Shown here: in pieces, positions 54,430 through 63,371 of the stretch
How positions within the stretch are numbered: the stretch's first letter is position 1
Layout: each line of letters opens with the position of its first letter
NCBI RefSeq assembly: GCF_014650755.1
Contig: NZ_BMVO01000001.1
Span: 496,001-560,000, forward strand
Direction: 5' to 3'
DNA: 64,000 nucleotides
Origin: Streptomyces chryseus
Lineage (GTDB): Bacteria > Actinomycetota > Actinomycetes > Streptomycetales > Streptomycetaceae
Program-made: the position numbers and the translations under genes
The notes under the pieces: generated by a model
Seen by the model: only the letters and a program-made list of their open reading frames with translations
The model's database searches: none
What the model was told of the DNA's origin: nothing

Positions 54430-55326
54430 ATGGGTGACGCGACCGTGAAGACTCTGGAAGGCCGGACGGCCACCGACCCCTCACCCGTCGTGGACGAGGA
54501 GCAACAGGAGCAGCCTTCCGCACGGTCCGCTGCTCTGAAGAGGCTGCGTTCCCCGCGCCACCCGCGCATCTGGTTCGAGATCCTGCTGATCGCGGTGAGT
54601 TACTGGACGTACTCGCTGATCCGCAACGCCGTGCCGGAGCAGAAGGCGGCCGCCCTGCGCAACGCGGACTGGATCTGGCAGGCCGAGCAGAGCATGGGCA
54701 CAGCGTTCGAGGAGAGCGTCAACCGCGCCGTCAACTCGGTGACATGGCTGATCGTGTCGATGAACTACTACTACGCGACCCTGCACTTCGTCGTCACGAT
54801 CGGCGTGCTGGTCTGGCTCTTCCGCTGCCATCCCGGCCGTTACGCCGCGACCCGCCTGGTCCTGTTCGCGACTACGGGAATCGCCCTGCTCGGTTACTAC
54901 CTGTATCCTCTCGCGCCGCCGCGCCTGATGAACGGGCACGGCTTCATCGACACCGTCCTGGTGCACCAGACCTGGGGCTCGATGGCCTCGGGCAACTTCA
55001 AGAACATGTCGAACCAGTACGCCGCGATGCCCTCGATGCACATCGGCTGGTCCCTGTGGTGCGGCGTGACGATCTTCGCCCTGGCCTCGGTGCCCTGGGC
55101 CAAGGTCCTCGGGCTGCTCTATCCGACGCTGACCCTGGTCGTGATCGTCGCCACCGCCAACCACTTCTGGCTGGACGCGGTCGGCGGCCTGATCTGCCTC
55201 GCCTTCGGCTACGCCCTCAGCTGCACCTGGTACGGGGCGCTGCCGAACCGCCTGCCGAAGGTCGTCGCCGAGGACGCGTCCCGGCCGCGGACCGGCCGCC
55301 GGCCGTGGCCGCTGCGCGCTCAGTAG
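54430..55326 (+). CDS. PAP2-superfamily membrane enzyme (inositol phosphotransferase-like)
   Basis: The 298-residue protein has about six helices and the PAP2_3-type active site seen in inositol phosphorylceramide synthase relatives. LGYYLYPLAPPRLMN precedes it, AAMPSMHIGWSLW holds the catalytic His region, and ANHFWLDAVGG the second His and Asp. Members transfer or hydrolyse phosphate on lipid-linked inositols or glycerols at the membrane. Actinomycete versions may act in inositol phospholipid or lipoglycan metabolism (inference). The ATG at 54430 starts an N-terminal polar tail of about 45 residues. It is monocistronic and ends at a hairpin. Confidence 0.88.
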   Translation: MGDATVKTLEGRTATDPSPVVDEEQQEQPSARSAALKRLRSPRHPRIWFEILLIAVSYWTYSLIRNAVPEQKAAALRNADWIWQAEQSMGTAFEESVNRAVNSVTWLIVSMNYYYATLHFVVTIGVLVWLFRCHPGRYAATRLVLFATTGIALLGYYLYPLAPPRLMNGHGFIDTVLVHQTWGSMASGNFKNMSNQYAAMPSMHIGWSLWCGVTIFALASVPWAKVLGLLYPTLTLVVIVATANHFWLDAVGGLICLAFGYALSCTWYGALPNRLPKVVAEDASRPRTGRRPWPLRAQ

Positions 55327-55345
55327 CCGCCGCCGGCTCGTACGG

Positions 55346-55368
55346 GCCGCCGCCGACCCGGCGGCGGC
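55346..55368. terminator. Bidirectional terminator
   Basis: GCCGCCGCCG and CGGCGGCGGC pair perfectly around ACC, between the convergent stops at 55326 and 55402. Confidence 0.7.
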
Positions 55369-55401
55369 GCGGGACACGGGCAGGGCCGGCCCCGCCGCGC
55401 C

Positions 55402-56976
55402 TCAGCCCCGGTGCGTGATCCGTCCACCGGCCACGGTGAGGCGTACGGGCGCCTGCGCCACCTCGTCGGCGGGAGCCTCGACCGGGTCGACGGTGAAGGC
55501 CGTCAGGTCCGCCCGCAGTCCCGGTGCGATGCGGCCGGAAACGGCCTGCTCGCCCGCCGCCACCGCCGCGTGCGTGGTGCAGCCCTCCAGGGACATCAGC
55601 CCGGTCAGCGAACGCCCGGCCTCGGCGGCGCCGCGCGGGGAGCGCGCGGTGGCCAGGACCTGGCGGGCGTCGTAGGCGGCGATGGGCCAGTCGGAGCCGA
55701 GGGCGAGCACGGCGCCCGCGTCCCGCAGGTCGCGGCAGCGCCAGGCCCGGGCCGCCCGCTCGTCGCCGAGCCGCTTCGACCACTCGTCCGTGTGGTCGGC
55801 GCGGGTGTACGCGGTGTGGGGGGGCTGCATCGAGGCGATCACGCCGAGCCGCGCGAAGCGGGCGATCTGGTCCTCGGGGACGGTCTCGATGTGCTCGACA
55901 CGGTGGCGCAGCCGGCCGCTCGCGCCGAGCGACTCGACGGTGTCCAGGACATGCCGGACGGCGGCGTCCCCGATGGCGTGGGTGGCCGTGCGCACCCCCG
56001 CCGTGTGGAGGTGGCGTACGGCTTCGGTGTACGCCGCCGGGTCCGGCCAGAACGCCTCGGTGCCCTGGCCGTGGCAGTCGGCGTGCTCCAGCCAGGCGGT
56101 GCCGCCCTCGACCGTGCCGTCCATGAAGAACTTGACGCCGCCGACGCGCCAGAGGCGGCCGGACGCCTGCTGCAGGGCGACGAGCTCGTCGAGGTCGGCG
56201 GCGGTCGCGCCCGGCATGCACCACGGGGCGAGGAGGAGCCGTAGCGGAAGGTCCCCGGTCTCCTCGACGGCGGCCAGCAGGTCGAGACAGTCGCCGCCCA
56301 GGTCCATCACGTGGGCGCCGGTCAGACCGGTCGCGGCCATCGCCGAGAGCAGCTCCCCGAGGCGGGCGCGGCGTTCGGTGTACGACGGCCTGGGCGCCAC
56401 GGCGTCGACGAGCTCCATGGCGGCGTGCTCGATCAGGTGCCCGGTGGGGCGGCCGTCGGCGTCGCAGACGATCTCCGAGCGCTGCGCGAAGGAGCGGGGG
56501 CCTGTGATGCCGGCGGCCCGCAGCGCGGCGCCGCTGACCAGGGCCGAGTGTCCGTCGTACAGCCGGATGAAGACGGGGGCGCCGGGTACGGCGTCCTCGA
56601 TCAGGGTCCGGTCGACGGGCCGGCCGCCGAAGGCGTTGTGGTCCAGGCCCCAGGCGACGATCCAGCCGTCGTGCCGCTCGGCGCCGGCCAGGGCGGCGCG
56701 GAGCGCGTCGAGGTCGCGTACGGCGGAGAGGTCGAGCCCGGTGGACCTCTCCAGGCCCCACACCGGGTGGCTGTGACTGTCGACGAGGCCGGGGGTGAGC
56801 GTGGCGCCGGTCAGGTCGGCGGTCTCGGTGCCCGCTCCCCGCCAGTCCCGCACGTCCGGTTCGCCGCCGACGGCGACGATCAGCCCGTCCTTGACGACCA
56901 CGGCGGTGGCCTCGGGGCGGGTGCGGTCGAGGGTGCGGACGCGGGCGCCGGTGAGGATGAGGTCGGCTACAGGCAT
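55402..56976 (-). CDS. Amidohydrolase-superfamily protein (YtcJ-like)
   Basis: The 524-residue protein is an Amidohydro_3 enzyme. The N-terminal sandwich has MPVADLILTGARVRTLDRTR, and the first metal motif is GLVDSHSHPVWGLE (HxH). VGGVKFFMDGTVEGGTAWLE holds the modified strand with the Lys. THAIGDAAV and HRVEHIE give further ligand His residues, and LALGSDWPIAAYD supplies the catalytic Asp. Relatives hydrolyse N-acyl or cyclic amide bonds, but substrate predictions in this group are poor. The ATG at 56976 has GGAAG upstream and lies 14 nt after the permease gene. The two form an operon in which the permease probably brings in the amidohydrolase substrate. Confidence 0.9.
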   Translation of the reverse strand: MPVADLILTGARVRTLDRTRPEATAVVVKDGLIVAVGGEPDVRDWRGAGTETADLTGATLTPGLVDSHSHPVWGLERSTGLDLSAVRDLDALRAALAGAERHDGWIVAWGLDHNAFGGRPVDRTLIEDAVPGAPVFIRLYDGHSALVSGAALRAAGITGPRSFAQRSEIVCDADGRPTGHLIEHAAMELVDAVAPRPSYTERRARLGELLSAMAATGLTGAHVMDLGGDCLDLLAAVEETGDLPLRLLLAPWCMPGATAADLDELVALQQASGRLWRVGGVKFFMDGTVEGGTAWLEHADCHGQGTEAFWPDPAAYTEAVRHLHTAGVRTATHAIGDAAVRHVLDTVESLGASGRLRHRVEHIETVPEDQIARFARLGVIASMQPPHTAYTRADHTDEWSKRLGDERAARAWRCRDLRDAGAVLALGSDWPIAAYDARQVLATARSPRGAAEAGRSLTGLMSLEGCTTHAAVAAGEQAVSGRIAPGLRADLTAFTVDPVEAPADEVAQAPVRLTVAGGRITHRG

Positions 56977-56990
56977 GGTGTTCTGCTTCC

Positions 56991-58463
56991 CTACTCGTTC
57001 GGTTCTGCGGCGAATCCGGCGTACAGCCGGGGCCTGCTGCGGCGCAGGCGCAGGGCGAGGGCGACGCCCGCGAGGAAGACGGCGGGCACGATCGCGACGA
57101 GCGTGATGTTGACGCCCGTGCCCGCCCCGGTGAACAGCTCCACGTTCGTCGCCACCAGCCACAGCGCGACGGCGAGCAGTACGGCGGCGACGGCCGGGGC
57201 GACGGTGGTGCGCCAGATGTTCTCGGTGTGGCCGGCGCGCCGGAAGAAGAAGGGCACGGCTACGGCGGCCAGCAGCTGCAGCGCCATCAGCCCGATCATG
57301 CCGGGGGTGTTCACCCACAGCAGCAGCTCGGTGTACGGGTCCGCCCCGGCCAGGGCGAAGCCGAGGACCACGACCAGGCCGAGGGCGGTCTGCGCGGCGC
57401 CGGCGACGTGCGGTGAGCGGTGGCGGGGGTGGACCCTGCCGAGCGCGGCGGGCAGGACGCCTTCCTCCGCGAGGGAGAGCCCGTAGCGGTTGATGGCGTT
57501 GTGGAAGGCGAGGAGGGACGCGATCACGCTGGAGACGATGAGGACGTGCATGAGGTCGGCCGCCCAGCTGCCCACGTATGTGGTGATGGCGGTGAAGAAC
57601 AGGCCACCGGTGTCGTCGGTGGCGGCCTGCACGACCTGGTCGGAGCCGTACGCCTGGATGACCGTCCAGACGATGAAGGCGTAGAAGAGACCGAGGAACG
57701 CGACGGCCGTGTAGGTGGCGCGCGGGATCGTGCGGGCGGGATCGCGGGCCTCGCGGCGGTAGATGGCCGTGGACTCGAAGCCGGTGAACGCGGCGAAGGC
57801 CATGGCGAGGACGGCGACCATGCCGGGGCCGGCGATGTTGCCGGGCGTGAACGCGTCGGCGGACAGGCCGTGGGCGCCGCCCTCCAGCAGGACGCCGCCG
57901 GCCAGCAGGACCAGGATGCCGGTCTCGGCGAGGAGCAGGACGCCCAGGACCTTCGCGCCGAAGTCGATCGACCGGTGGCCGAGGTACCAGACCAGCAGGA
58001 GGCCGGCGAGGGACACCGGGAGCCACGGTATGTCGGCGCCCCACAGAGACGTGACGGTGTCCTGGGTGGCGCTGGCGAGCAGGCCGTAGACCCCGATCTC
58101 CATGCCGTTGTAGCCGATCAGGGCGAGCAGCGCGGCGCCCATGCCGACCGGGCGGCCGAGGCCCCGGGTGATGTACGCGTAGAAACCGCCGCCGTGGCGG
58201 ACGTACCGGGTCATGGCGGTGAAACCGACGGCGAACACGGCGAGCGTGACGCCCGCCATCAGGTAGCCGGCCGGGGCGCCGACGCCGCCGAGCATGATGG
58301 CCAGCGGGGCGACGCCGGCCATGACGGTGAGCGGGGCGGCGGCCGAGACGACGAAGAAGACGATGTCCGAGGTGCCGAGCGTGGCACGGCGGAGGGTGGG
58401 CGGCCCGGCGGCCGGCCCGGTTCCCCGCCGGGGGATCTCGGAGCTCTTGGGGGTCACAGGCAT
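56991..58463 (-). CDS. APC-superfamily amino acid/amine permease
   Basis: The 490-residue protein has about 12 membrane helices and the APC-family N-terminus LGTSDIVFFVVSAAAPLTVM with the broken first helix. GFYAYITRGLGRPVGMG and the conserved TGFESTAIYRREARDPARTI loop are typical of amino acid or amine transporters. The ATG at 58463 begins a 27-residue polar N-terminus. It is co-transcribed with the amidohydrolase gene and divergent from a TetR regulator, with a near-perfect 23-bp palindrome between. The operon probably imports and hydrolyses one compound that induces it through the TetR protein (inference). Confidence 0.92.
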   Translation of the reverse strand: MPVTPKSSEIPRRGTGPAAGPPTLRRATLGTSDIVFFVVSAAAPLTVMAGVAPLAIMLGGVGAPAGYLMAGVTLAVFAVGFTAMTRYVRHGGGFYAYITRGLGRPVGMGAALLALIGYNGMEIGVYGLLASATQDTVTSLWGADIPWLPVSLAGLLLVWYLGHRSIDFGAKVLGVLLLAETGILVLLAGGVLLEGGAHGLSADAFTPGNIAGPGMVAVLAMAFAAFTGFESTAIYRREARDPARTIPRATYTAVAFLGLFYAFIVWTVIQAYGSDQVVQAATDDTGGLFFTAITTYVGSWAADLMHVLIVSSVIASLLAFHNAINRYGLSLAEEGVLPAALGRVHPRHRSPHVAGAAQTALGLVVVLGFALAGADPYTELLLWVNTPGMIGLMALQLLAAVAVPFFFRRAGHTENIWRTTVAPAVAAVLLAVALWLVATNVELFTGAGTGVNITLVAIVPAVFLAGVALALRLRRSRPRLYAGFAAEPNE

Positions 58464-58509
58464 GCGGGGAGGAGCCCTTCTGCGGCAGGCGGGAAGCAGG
58501 GGCGGAACA

Positions 58510-58532
58510 GAAACCTAAAGGCTTTCGGTTTC
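58510..58532. promoter_or_regulatory. TetR operator between permease and tetR
   Basis: The 23-bp element starts GAAACCTAAAG and ends CTTTCGGTTTC around a central G. It is palindromic except for one mismatched pair. It lies 47 nt before the permease start and 67 nt before the tetR start, where a repressor could control both. Confidence 0.75.
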
Positions 58533-58599
58533 GGCAATGTAGCCTCCACGTGGGCATCCGGGAAGACCTGGGAGATACGAGAAGAAGGGCACACCGCGC

Positions 58600-59214
58600 A
58601 TGGGGCGACCACGCACTCCACTCCTCGACCAGGAGCGCATCACCACGACCGCGCTCGAACTGGTCGACGCGCAGGGCGAGTTCAGCGTCCCCCAGATCGC
58701 GCGGCGGCTGGGGGTGCAGACCGGCTCGGTGTACCACCACGTGGACGGCCGGGACGGGATCGTCGAGCTGCTGCGGGTACGGGTCGCCTCCGCCATCGAC
58801 ACCTCGACGCTGGACCTGCGGCCCTGGGACGCCGCGCTGACCGCCTGGGCCCGTTCCTACCGCGCCGCGTTCGCCGCCCACCCCCGCGCGATCCCGCTGC
58901 TGATGACGTCACCGGTGCGCGCGCCCAAGGTGCTCGGCCAGTACGAGCGGGCGGTGGGCCTGCTGCTGGCCGCGGGCTTCGCCGCGGCGGACGTGATGGT
59001 CGTGGTCAGCGCGCTGGAGAACCTGGTGCTGGGCTCGGCGCTGGACATGGCGGCGCCGGTGACGATGTGGGAACTCCCCGACGAGACGACGACGCCGGAA
59101 CTGGCACGGGCCCTCGCGGCGGCCGGCCCCGACCGCACCCACGCGGCGTTCGACCTGGCCCTGGCGGGGTTCGTCGCGCACTGCCGTTGCCTGCTGGGGG
59201 GTTCGTCTGCCTAG
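58600..59214 (+). CDS. TetR-family regulator of the permease-amidohydrolase operon
   Basis: The 204-residue protein begins MGRPRTPLLDQERITTTALE and has the recognition part FSVPQIARRLGVQTGSVYHH, with the VDGRDGIVELLR helix after it. The C-terminal half is helical (TetR_C-like, with PRAIPLLMTSPVRAPKVLGQ) and binds an unknown ligand. The gene is divergent from the permease gene, with the 23-bp palindrome between them. Local repression and autoregulation are therefore the simplest reading. Confidence 0.92.
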   Translation: MGRPRTPLLDQERITTTALELVDAQGEFSVPQIARRLGVQTGSVYHHVDGRDGIVELLRVRVASAIDTSTLDLRPWDAALTAWARSYRAAFAAHPRAIPLLMTSPVRAPKVLGQYERAVGLLLAAGFAAADVMVVVSALENLVLGSALDMAAPVTMWELPDETTTPELARALAAAGPDRTHAAFDLALAGFVAHCRCLLGGSSA

Positions 59215-59253
59215 GGTGCCTGCGCACCGCACTTCAGGGAGGGGACCCTTTTC

Positions 59254-60000
59254 ATGGCATTCCGTAAGTTTCTGAGCTCGCTGGGCATCAACGCGCCGAG
59301 CGTCGAGACGGTGGTGGAGAACCCGGCCGTCCGGCCGGGCGAGCAGCTCCACTGCACCGTGACGGTCCGGGGCGGCGGGGCGGACGTGGAGGTCGAGCGG
59401 CTGCGGCTGGAGCTGGTGGTCCGGGCCGAGGACCGCGAGGCCGACGGCTCGACCGCCTGGGCCAACCCGTACACCGTGGTCGAGGCCGGTCTCGGCGCGT
59501 TCGTGCTGCCCGCCGGTGGGACCGTCACGCACCGGATCGCCCTCGACGTGCCGTGGGAGATGCCGCTCACGCACGCGCGGGGCGGGAGGATCAAGGGGGG
59601 CCGCGCGGCTGTCCGTACCGAGCTGTCCATCGACAACTCCGTGGACAAGGGCGACTTCGACGAGATCGAGGTGCACGCCCTGCCGGCGCAGGACACGCTG
59701 CACCAGGCGCTCGCGGACCTGGGCTTCAGGCTGCACGAGGCCGAGGTGAAGGTCGGGGCCTGGCCGGCCAGGCTGCAGGACCGGCGGGTGGCGCCGTACT
59801 GGCAGGAGACCGACTTCTTCTTCCCCGAGTCCGCCGGGCGCGGACGGTTCGAGCTGGAGGCCGTGTTCGTCGCCCGCCAGGACGCCGTCGACCTGCACCC
59901 GGGCGGCTACCCGCCGGCCACGTTCGCGTACGCCGACATGGACCTGGCGAAGTGGACCGCCGCACTGGACGCGCACATCCGTTCGTACTGGGCCGGCTAG
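59254..60000 (+). CDS. Spo0M-like sporulation-control protein
   Basis: The 248-residue protein matches the SpoOM family: MAFRKFLSSLGINAPSVETV, RPGEQLHCTVTVRGG, VERLRLELVVRAED and the conserved VPWEMPLTHARG. All are consistent with an arrestin-like beta-sandwich. The C-terminal half holds GFRLHEAEVKVG and a Phe/Glu-rich strand (YWQETDFFFPES). In Bacillus this family affects Spo0A-dependent sporulation and the cytoskeleton. In Streptomyces its role is unsettled. The ATG has GGGAGGGG about 8 nt upstream. It lies 39 nt after the TetR gene on the same strand. Confidence 0.9.
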   Translation: MAFRKFLSSLGINAPSVETVVENPAVRPGEQLHCTVTVRGGGADVEVERLRLELVVRAEDREADGSTAWANPYTVVEAGLGAFVLPAGGTVTHRIALDVPWEMPLTHARGGRIKGGRAAVRTELSIDNSVDKGDFDEIEVHALPAQDTLHQALADLGFRLHEAEVKVGAWPARLQDRRVAPYWQETDFFFPESAGRGRFELEAVFVARQDAVDLHPGGYPPATFAYADMDLAKWTAALDAHIRSYWAG

Positions 60001-60012
60001 TCCGGGATCCTC

Positions 60013-60041
60013 CCGGCCGGCCGGAAGACTCGGCCGGCCGG
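60013..60041. terminator. Bidirectional terminator before glnE
   Basis: CCGGCCGGCCG and CGGCCGGCCGG form an 11-bp stem with the loop GAAGACT, between the convergent stops at 60000 and 60052. Confidence 0.75.
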
Positions 60042-60051
60042 AGCGGCCCCG

Positions 60052-63048
60052 TCAGGACCCGTAGAACAGCTCGTCGACGACGGCCCGCGCCCGCCGCGTC
60101 GTGCGCCGGTAGTCGTCGAGCATGTCCCCCACGTGCCCGGCCTCGTACCCCAGGTAGCGGGCGACGGCGCCCAGTTCGCGTCCGTCCGAGGGGAAGGTGT
60201 CGCCGGGCCTGCCCCGCACCAGCATCACCGCGTTGCGCACCCGCGTCGCCAGGACCCACGCCTCGTCCAGCACCGCCGCGTCGTCCGCCGCGATGAGGCC
60301 GGCCTCCCGGGCCGCCGCCAGCGCCTCGCGGGTACGGGTGGTCCGCAGGCCAGGCACCCGCGCGCCGTGGCGCATCTGCGTCAGCTGGACCGTCCACTCG
60401 ACGTCGCTGAGCCCGCCCCGGCCGAGCTTCGCGTGCAGCGTCGGGTCCGCGCCGCGCGGCAGCCGCTCGGACTCCATGCGCGCCTTGAGCCGCCGGATCT
60501 CGCGCACCGCGTCCTCGCCGAGCCCCGCCTCGGGATACCGCAGCGGATCGACGAGCTCGACGAACCGCCGCCCGAGGTCCGCGTCGCCCGCCATCGGATG
60601 GGCGCGCAGCAGCGCCTGGCTCTCCCAGACCAGCGACCACCGGCGGTAGTACGCCGCGTAGGAGGCGAGCGTACGGACCATCGGCCCGCTCTTGCCCTCC
60701 GGGCGCAGGTCCGCGTCGATCAGCAACGGCGGGTCGGAGGTGGGCAGTTGGAGCAGCCGCCGCATCTCGGCGACGACCGTGTTCGCGGCCCGCGCCGCCT
60801 CCTGCTCGTCGGCGTCCTCCCACGGCTCGTGGACGAACAGGACGTCCGCGTCGGACCCGTAACCCAGCTCGTGGCCGCCGAAGCGCCCCATCCCGATCAC
60901 GGCGAACCTCGTCGGCAGCCGCTCCCCCCACCGCGCCCGCACCGCCGCCCGCAGCGCCCCGGCCAGCGTGGCGGCGTTCAGGTCGGTCAGGGCGTTGCCG
61001 ACGCGGTCGACGAGGGCGCCCGGGTCCTGTTCCGCCGGGCTCTCCTCGGTTCCGTACGATCCGACCAGGTCGCCCGCGGCGGTACGGAACAGCTCCCGCC
61101 GCCGCACCCCGCGCGCCGCCGCCACCGCCGCCTCGGCGCCGTCCGCGCGCCCGACCGCCGCCAGCACCTCCTGTTCCAGGTGTGCGCGGCCGCGCGGCTT
61201 CAGGCCCTCCGGGTCGCCGAGCAGCGCCACCGCCTCCGGGGCCCTCAGCAGCAGATCGGGGGCGAGCCGCCCGGCGGACAGGACGCGCGCCAGGTTCTCC
61301 GCCGCCGCGCCCTCGTCCCGCAGCAGCCGCAGGTACCAGGGCGTCTTGCCCAGCGCGTCGGACACCTTCCGGAACCCCAGCAGCCCGGCGTCCGGGTCGG
61401 CGGAGTCCGCGAACCAGCCAAGCAGCACGGGCAGCAGCGTCCGCTGGATCGCCGCCTTGCGCGTCACCCCGGACGACAGCGCCTCCAGGTGCCGCAGCGC
61501 GGAGGCGGGGTCGGCGTACCCCAGCGCTTCGAGGCGCTGTCCCGCCGCCTTGGGGCTGAGCCGGATCTCGCCGGGGGCGAGCTGCGCGACGGCGTCGAGG
61601 AGCGGCCGGTAGAAGATCTTCTCGTGCAGCCGGCGCACCACCGACGCGTGCCGCCGCCACGCCCGGTTGAGTTCGGCGACCGGCTCCGTGCGCAGTCCGA
61701 GCGAGCGCCCGAGCCGCCGCAGGTCTGCCTCGTCCTGCGGCACGAGGTGGGTGCGCCGCAGCCGGTACAGCTGGATGCGGTGCTCCATGGCGCGCAGGAA
61801 GCGGTAGGCCTCGTCGAGCTGCACGGCGTCCGCCCGCCCCACGTACCCCCCGGCCGAGAGCGCCTTGAGCGCCCCCAGCGTGGAGCCCTGGTGCAGGGTC
61901 GCGTCGCTGCGCCCGTGCACGAGCTGCAGGAGCTGTACGGCGAACTCGACGTCCCGCAGCCCGCCGGGCCCCAGCTTCAGCTCGCGGTCGATCTGCGCGG
62001 CCGGGATGTTGTCGACGACGCGGCGGCGCATCTTCTGCACGTCGGGGACGAAGTTCTCGCGTTCGGCGGCCTGCCACACGAGGGGCGACACCGCCTCGAC
62101 GTACGCCTCGCCCAGCGCCAGGTCGCCGGCGACCGCCCGCGCCTTCAGCAGCGCCTGGAACTCCCACGTCTTGGCCCACCGCTGGTAGTACGCGAGGTGG
62201 CTGGAGAGCGTCCGTACCAGCGGCCCGTTGCGGCCCTCGGGGCGCAGGTTCGCGTCGACCGGCCAGATCGTGCCCTCGATGTTCGTCTCGGAGCAGACGC
62301 GCATGAGGTGCGAGGCCAGGCGGGTCGCGGCGCGCAGGGCCTTGTCCTCGTCGGCGCCGCGCGGCCCCTCGGCCGCCTCCGCCACGAAGATCACGTCCAC
62401 GTCGGAGACGTAGTTCAGCTCGTGACCGCCGCACTTGCCCATCGCGACGACCGCGAGCCGGCACATCGCCGCGTCCTCGGGGGCGGCGGCACGGGCGATG
62501 GCCAGCGCCGCCCGCAGGGTCGCCGTCGCCAGGTCGGCCAGCTCGGCGGCGGTCTGCGCGACCCCGGTCGTGCCGCACACGTCGCGCGCGGCGATCGACA
62601 GCAGGCAGCGCCGGTACGCGACCCGCAGCGACACGGGGTCCGAGGCGCCGGCGAGGCCCCGCTCGAAGTCGGCGACGCCGGGGTGCAGGTCCGCCGCCTC
62701 GTACGTGACCAGCGCGTGCCAGTCGCGCGGGTGCCGCGCCAGGTGGTCGCCGAGCGCCTCCGACGCGCCGAGCACGCCGAGCAGCCGGTCCCGCATGGGC
62801 TTGGCGGTGACGAGGGTGTCGAGGAGGACCCGCAGCTCGGCCGGGTCCTGGGCCTCCGCGAGCCGTACGAGCCCGAGGAGCGCCAGGTCGGGATCGGCGG
62901 TCGCGCCGAGCGCGTCGAGGAGCACCGGGTCGCCCCGCACGGCGGTCAGCTCGGGTGCGTCCAGCAGCCGCTCGGCGGCGGACGGATCGGTGAAACCGTG
63001 CCGCAGCAGCCTCGTGAAGGTACTGCTCCTGCGCCCCGGCGCCGACAT
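60052..63048 (-). CDS. glnE: Bifunctional glutamine synthetase adenylyltransferase/deadenylylase GlnE
   Basis: GlnE adds AMP to, and removes it from, the tyrosine of GlnA (Tyr397, encoded at 7573-8982 here), switching the enzyme off when nitrogen is plentiful. The 998-residue protein has the duplicated nucleotidyltransferase layout. The N-terminal, deadenylylating half has KCGGHELNYVSDVDVIFV near residue 205, and the C-terminal, adenylylating half has RFGGHELGYGSDADVLFV near residue 720. Linking GlnD_UR_UTase helical domains are visible (LGPGGLRDVEFAVQLLQLVH, LGRGGLSDVEWTVQLTQMRH). The ATG at 63048 has GGGAGG upstream. It stands alone, with no visible GlnR boxes, which fits its expected constant expression. 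Confidence 0.97.
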   Translation of the reverse strand: MSAPGRRSSTFTRLLRHGFTDPSAAERLLDAPELTAVRGDPVLLDALGATADPDLALLGLVRLAEAQDPAELRVLLDTLVTAKPMRDRLLGVLGASEALGDHLARHPRDWHALVTYEAADLHPGVADFERGLAGASDPVSLRVAYRRCLLSIAARDVCGTTGVAQTAAELADLATATLRAALAIARAAAPEDAAMCRLAVVAMGKCGGHELNYVSDVDVIFVAEAAEGPRGADEDKALRAATRLASHLMRVCSETNIEGTIWPVDANLRPEGRNGPLVRTLSSHLAYYQRWAKTWEFQALLKARAVAGDLALGEAYVEAVSPLVWQAAERENFVPDVQKMRRRVVDNIPAAQIDRELKLGPGGLRDVEFAVQLLQLVHGRSDATLHQGSTLGALKALSAGGYVGRADAVQLDEAYRFLRAMEHRIQLYRLRRTHLVPQDEADLRRLGRSLGLRTEPVAELNRAWRRHASVVRRLHEKIFYRPLLDAVAQLAPGEIRLSPKAAGQRLEALGYADPASALRHLEALSSGVTRKAAIQRTLLPVLLGWFADSADPDAGLLGFRKVSDALGKTPWYLRLLRDEGAAAENLARVLSAGRLAPDLLLRAPEAVALLGDPEGLKPRGRAHLEQEVLAAVGRADGAEAAVAAARGVRRRELFRTAAGDLVGSYGTEESPAEQDPGALVDRVGNALTDLNAATLAGALRAAVRARWGERLPTRFAVIGMGRFGGHELGYGSDADVLFVHEPWEDADEQEAARAANTVVAEMRRLLQLPTSDPPLLIDADLRPEGKSGPMVRTLASYAAYYRRWSLVWESQALLRAHPMAGDADLGRRFVELVDPLRYPEAGLGEDAVREIRRLKARMESERLPRGADPTLHAKLGRGGLSDVEWTVQLTQMRHGARVPGLRTTRTREALAAAREAGLIAADDAAVLDEAWVLATRVRNAVMLVRGRPGDTFPSDGRELGAVARYLGYEAGHVGDMLDDYRRTTRRARAVVDELFYGS

Positions 63049-63371
63049 TCTGCCTCCCGCTCCGGCCGTCCCACGGTCCGTACGACCGTCCGGTCAAGGT
63101 CCGGCTCACGAGCCTATCGGCAGGAGCCCGGGGGCGGCCCGCGGCCCGGCGCGGCGGCCGCCGGCCGGGCCGTGGCCAGGGCCGTGAGGGAGCGGGGCTG
63201 TGACGGAGAAGGCCAGTGAGATCCGCAACATCAGCGGTTCCCGGCGCGGGTGAACCGGGCGGCACGTGAAACCCTCTTCACTTCTGCTCCACAGTCTGCG
63301 CGATGATCAGCGCCGTCCTGGGCGCACCCCATCCCGTACCAGCACCACCGCACACCGAAAGCACGTTTCCT
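63049..63371. other. Divergent intergenic region of glnE and the PIG-L gene
   Basis: This 323-nt gap should hold both promoters. A TTGACC hexamer for the minus strand lies near 63102-63107, without a matching -10 that I trust. GTGAA-ACCCTC-TTCAC at 63266-63281 is a short inverted repeat upstream of the PIG-L gene. No gene, RNA or mobile element is visible. Confidence 0.45.

Noticed and set aside
55402..58881. Minus-strand frame of about 1159 codons spanning the permease and amidohydrolase
   Set aside because: Only the part from 56976 downward is the real amidohydrolase. The upstream extension is out of frame with the permease gene and gives low-complexity Arg/Gly sequence.
60133..63219. Long open frame of about 1028 codons on the plus strand
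   Set aside because: It lies antisense to glnE, whose product is unmistakable. High third-position GC in Streptomyces creates such shadow frames, and its Arg/Val/Gly-rich translation has no domain.
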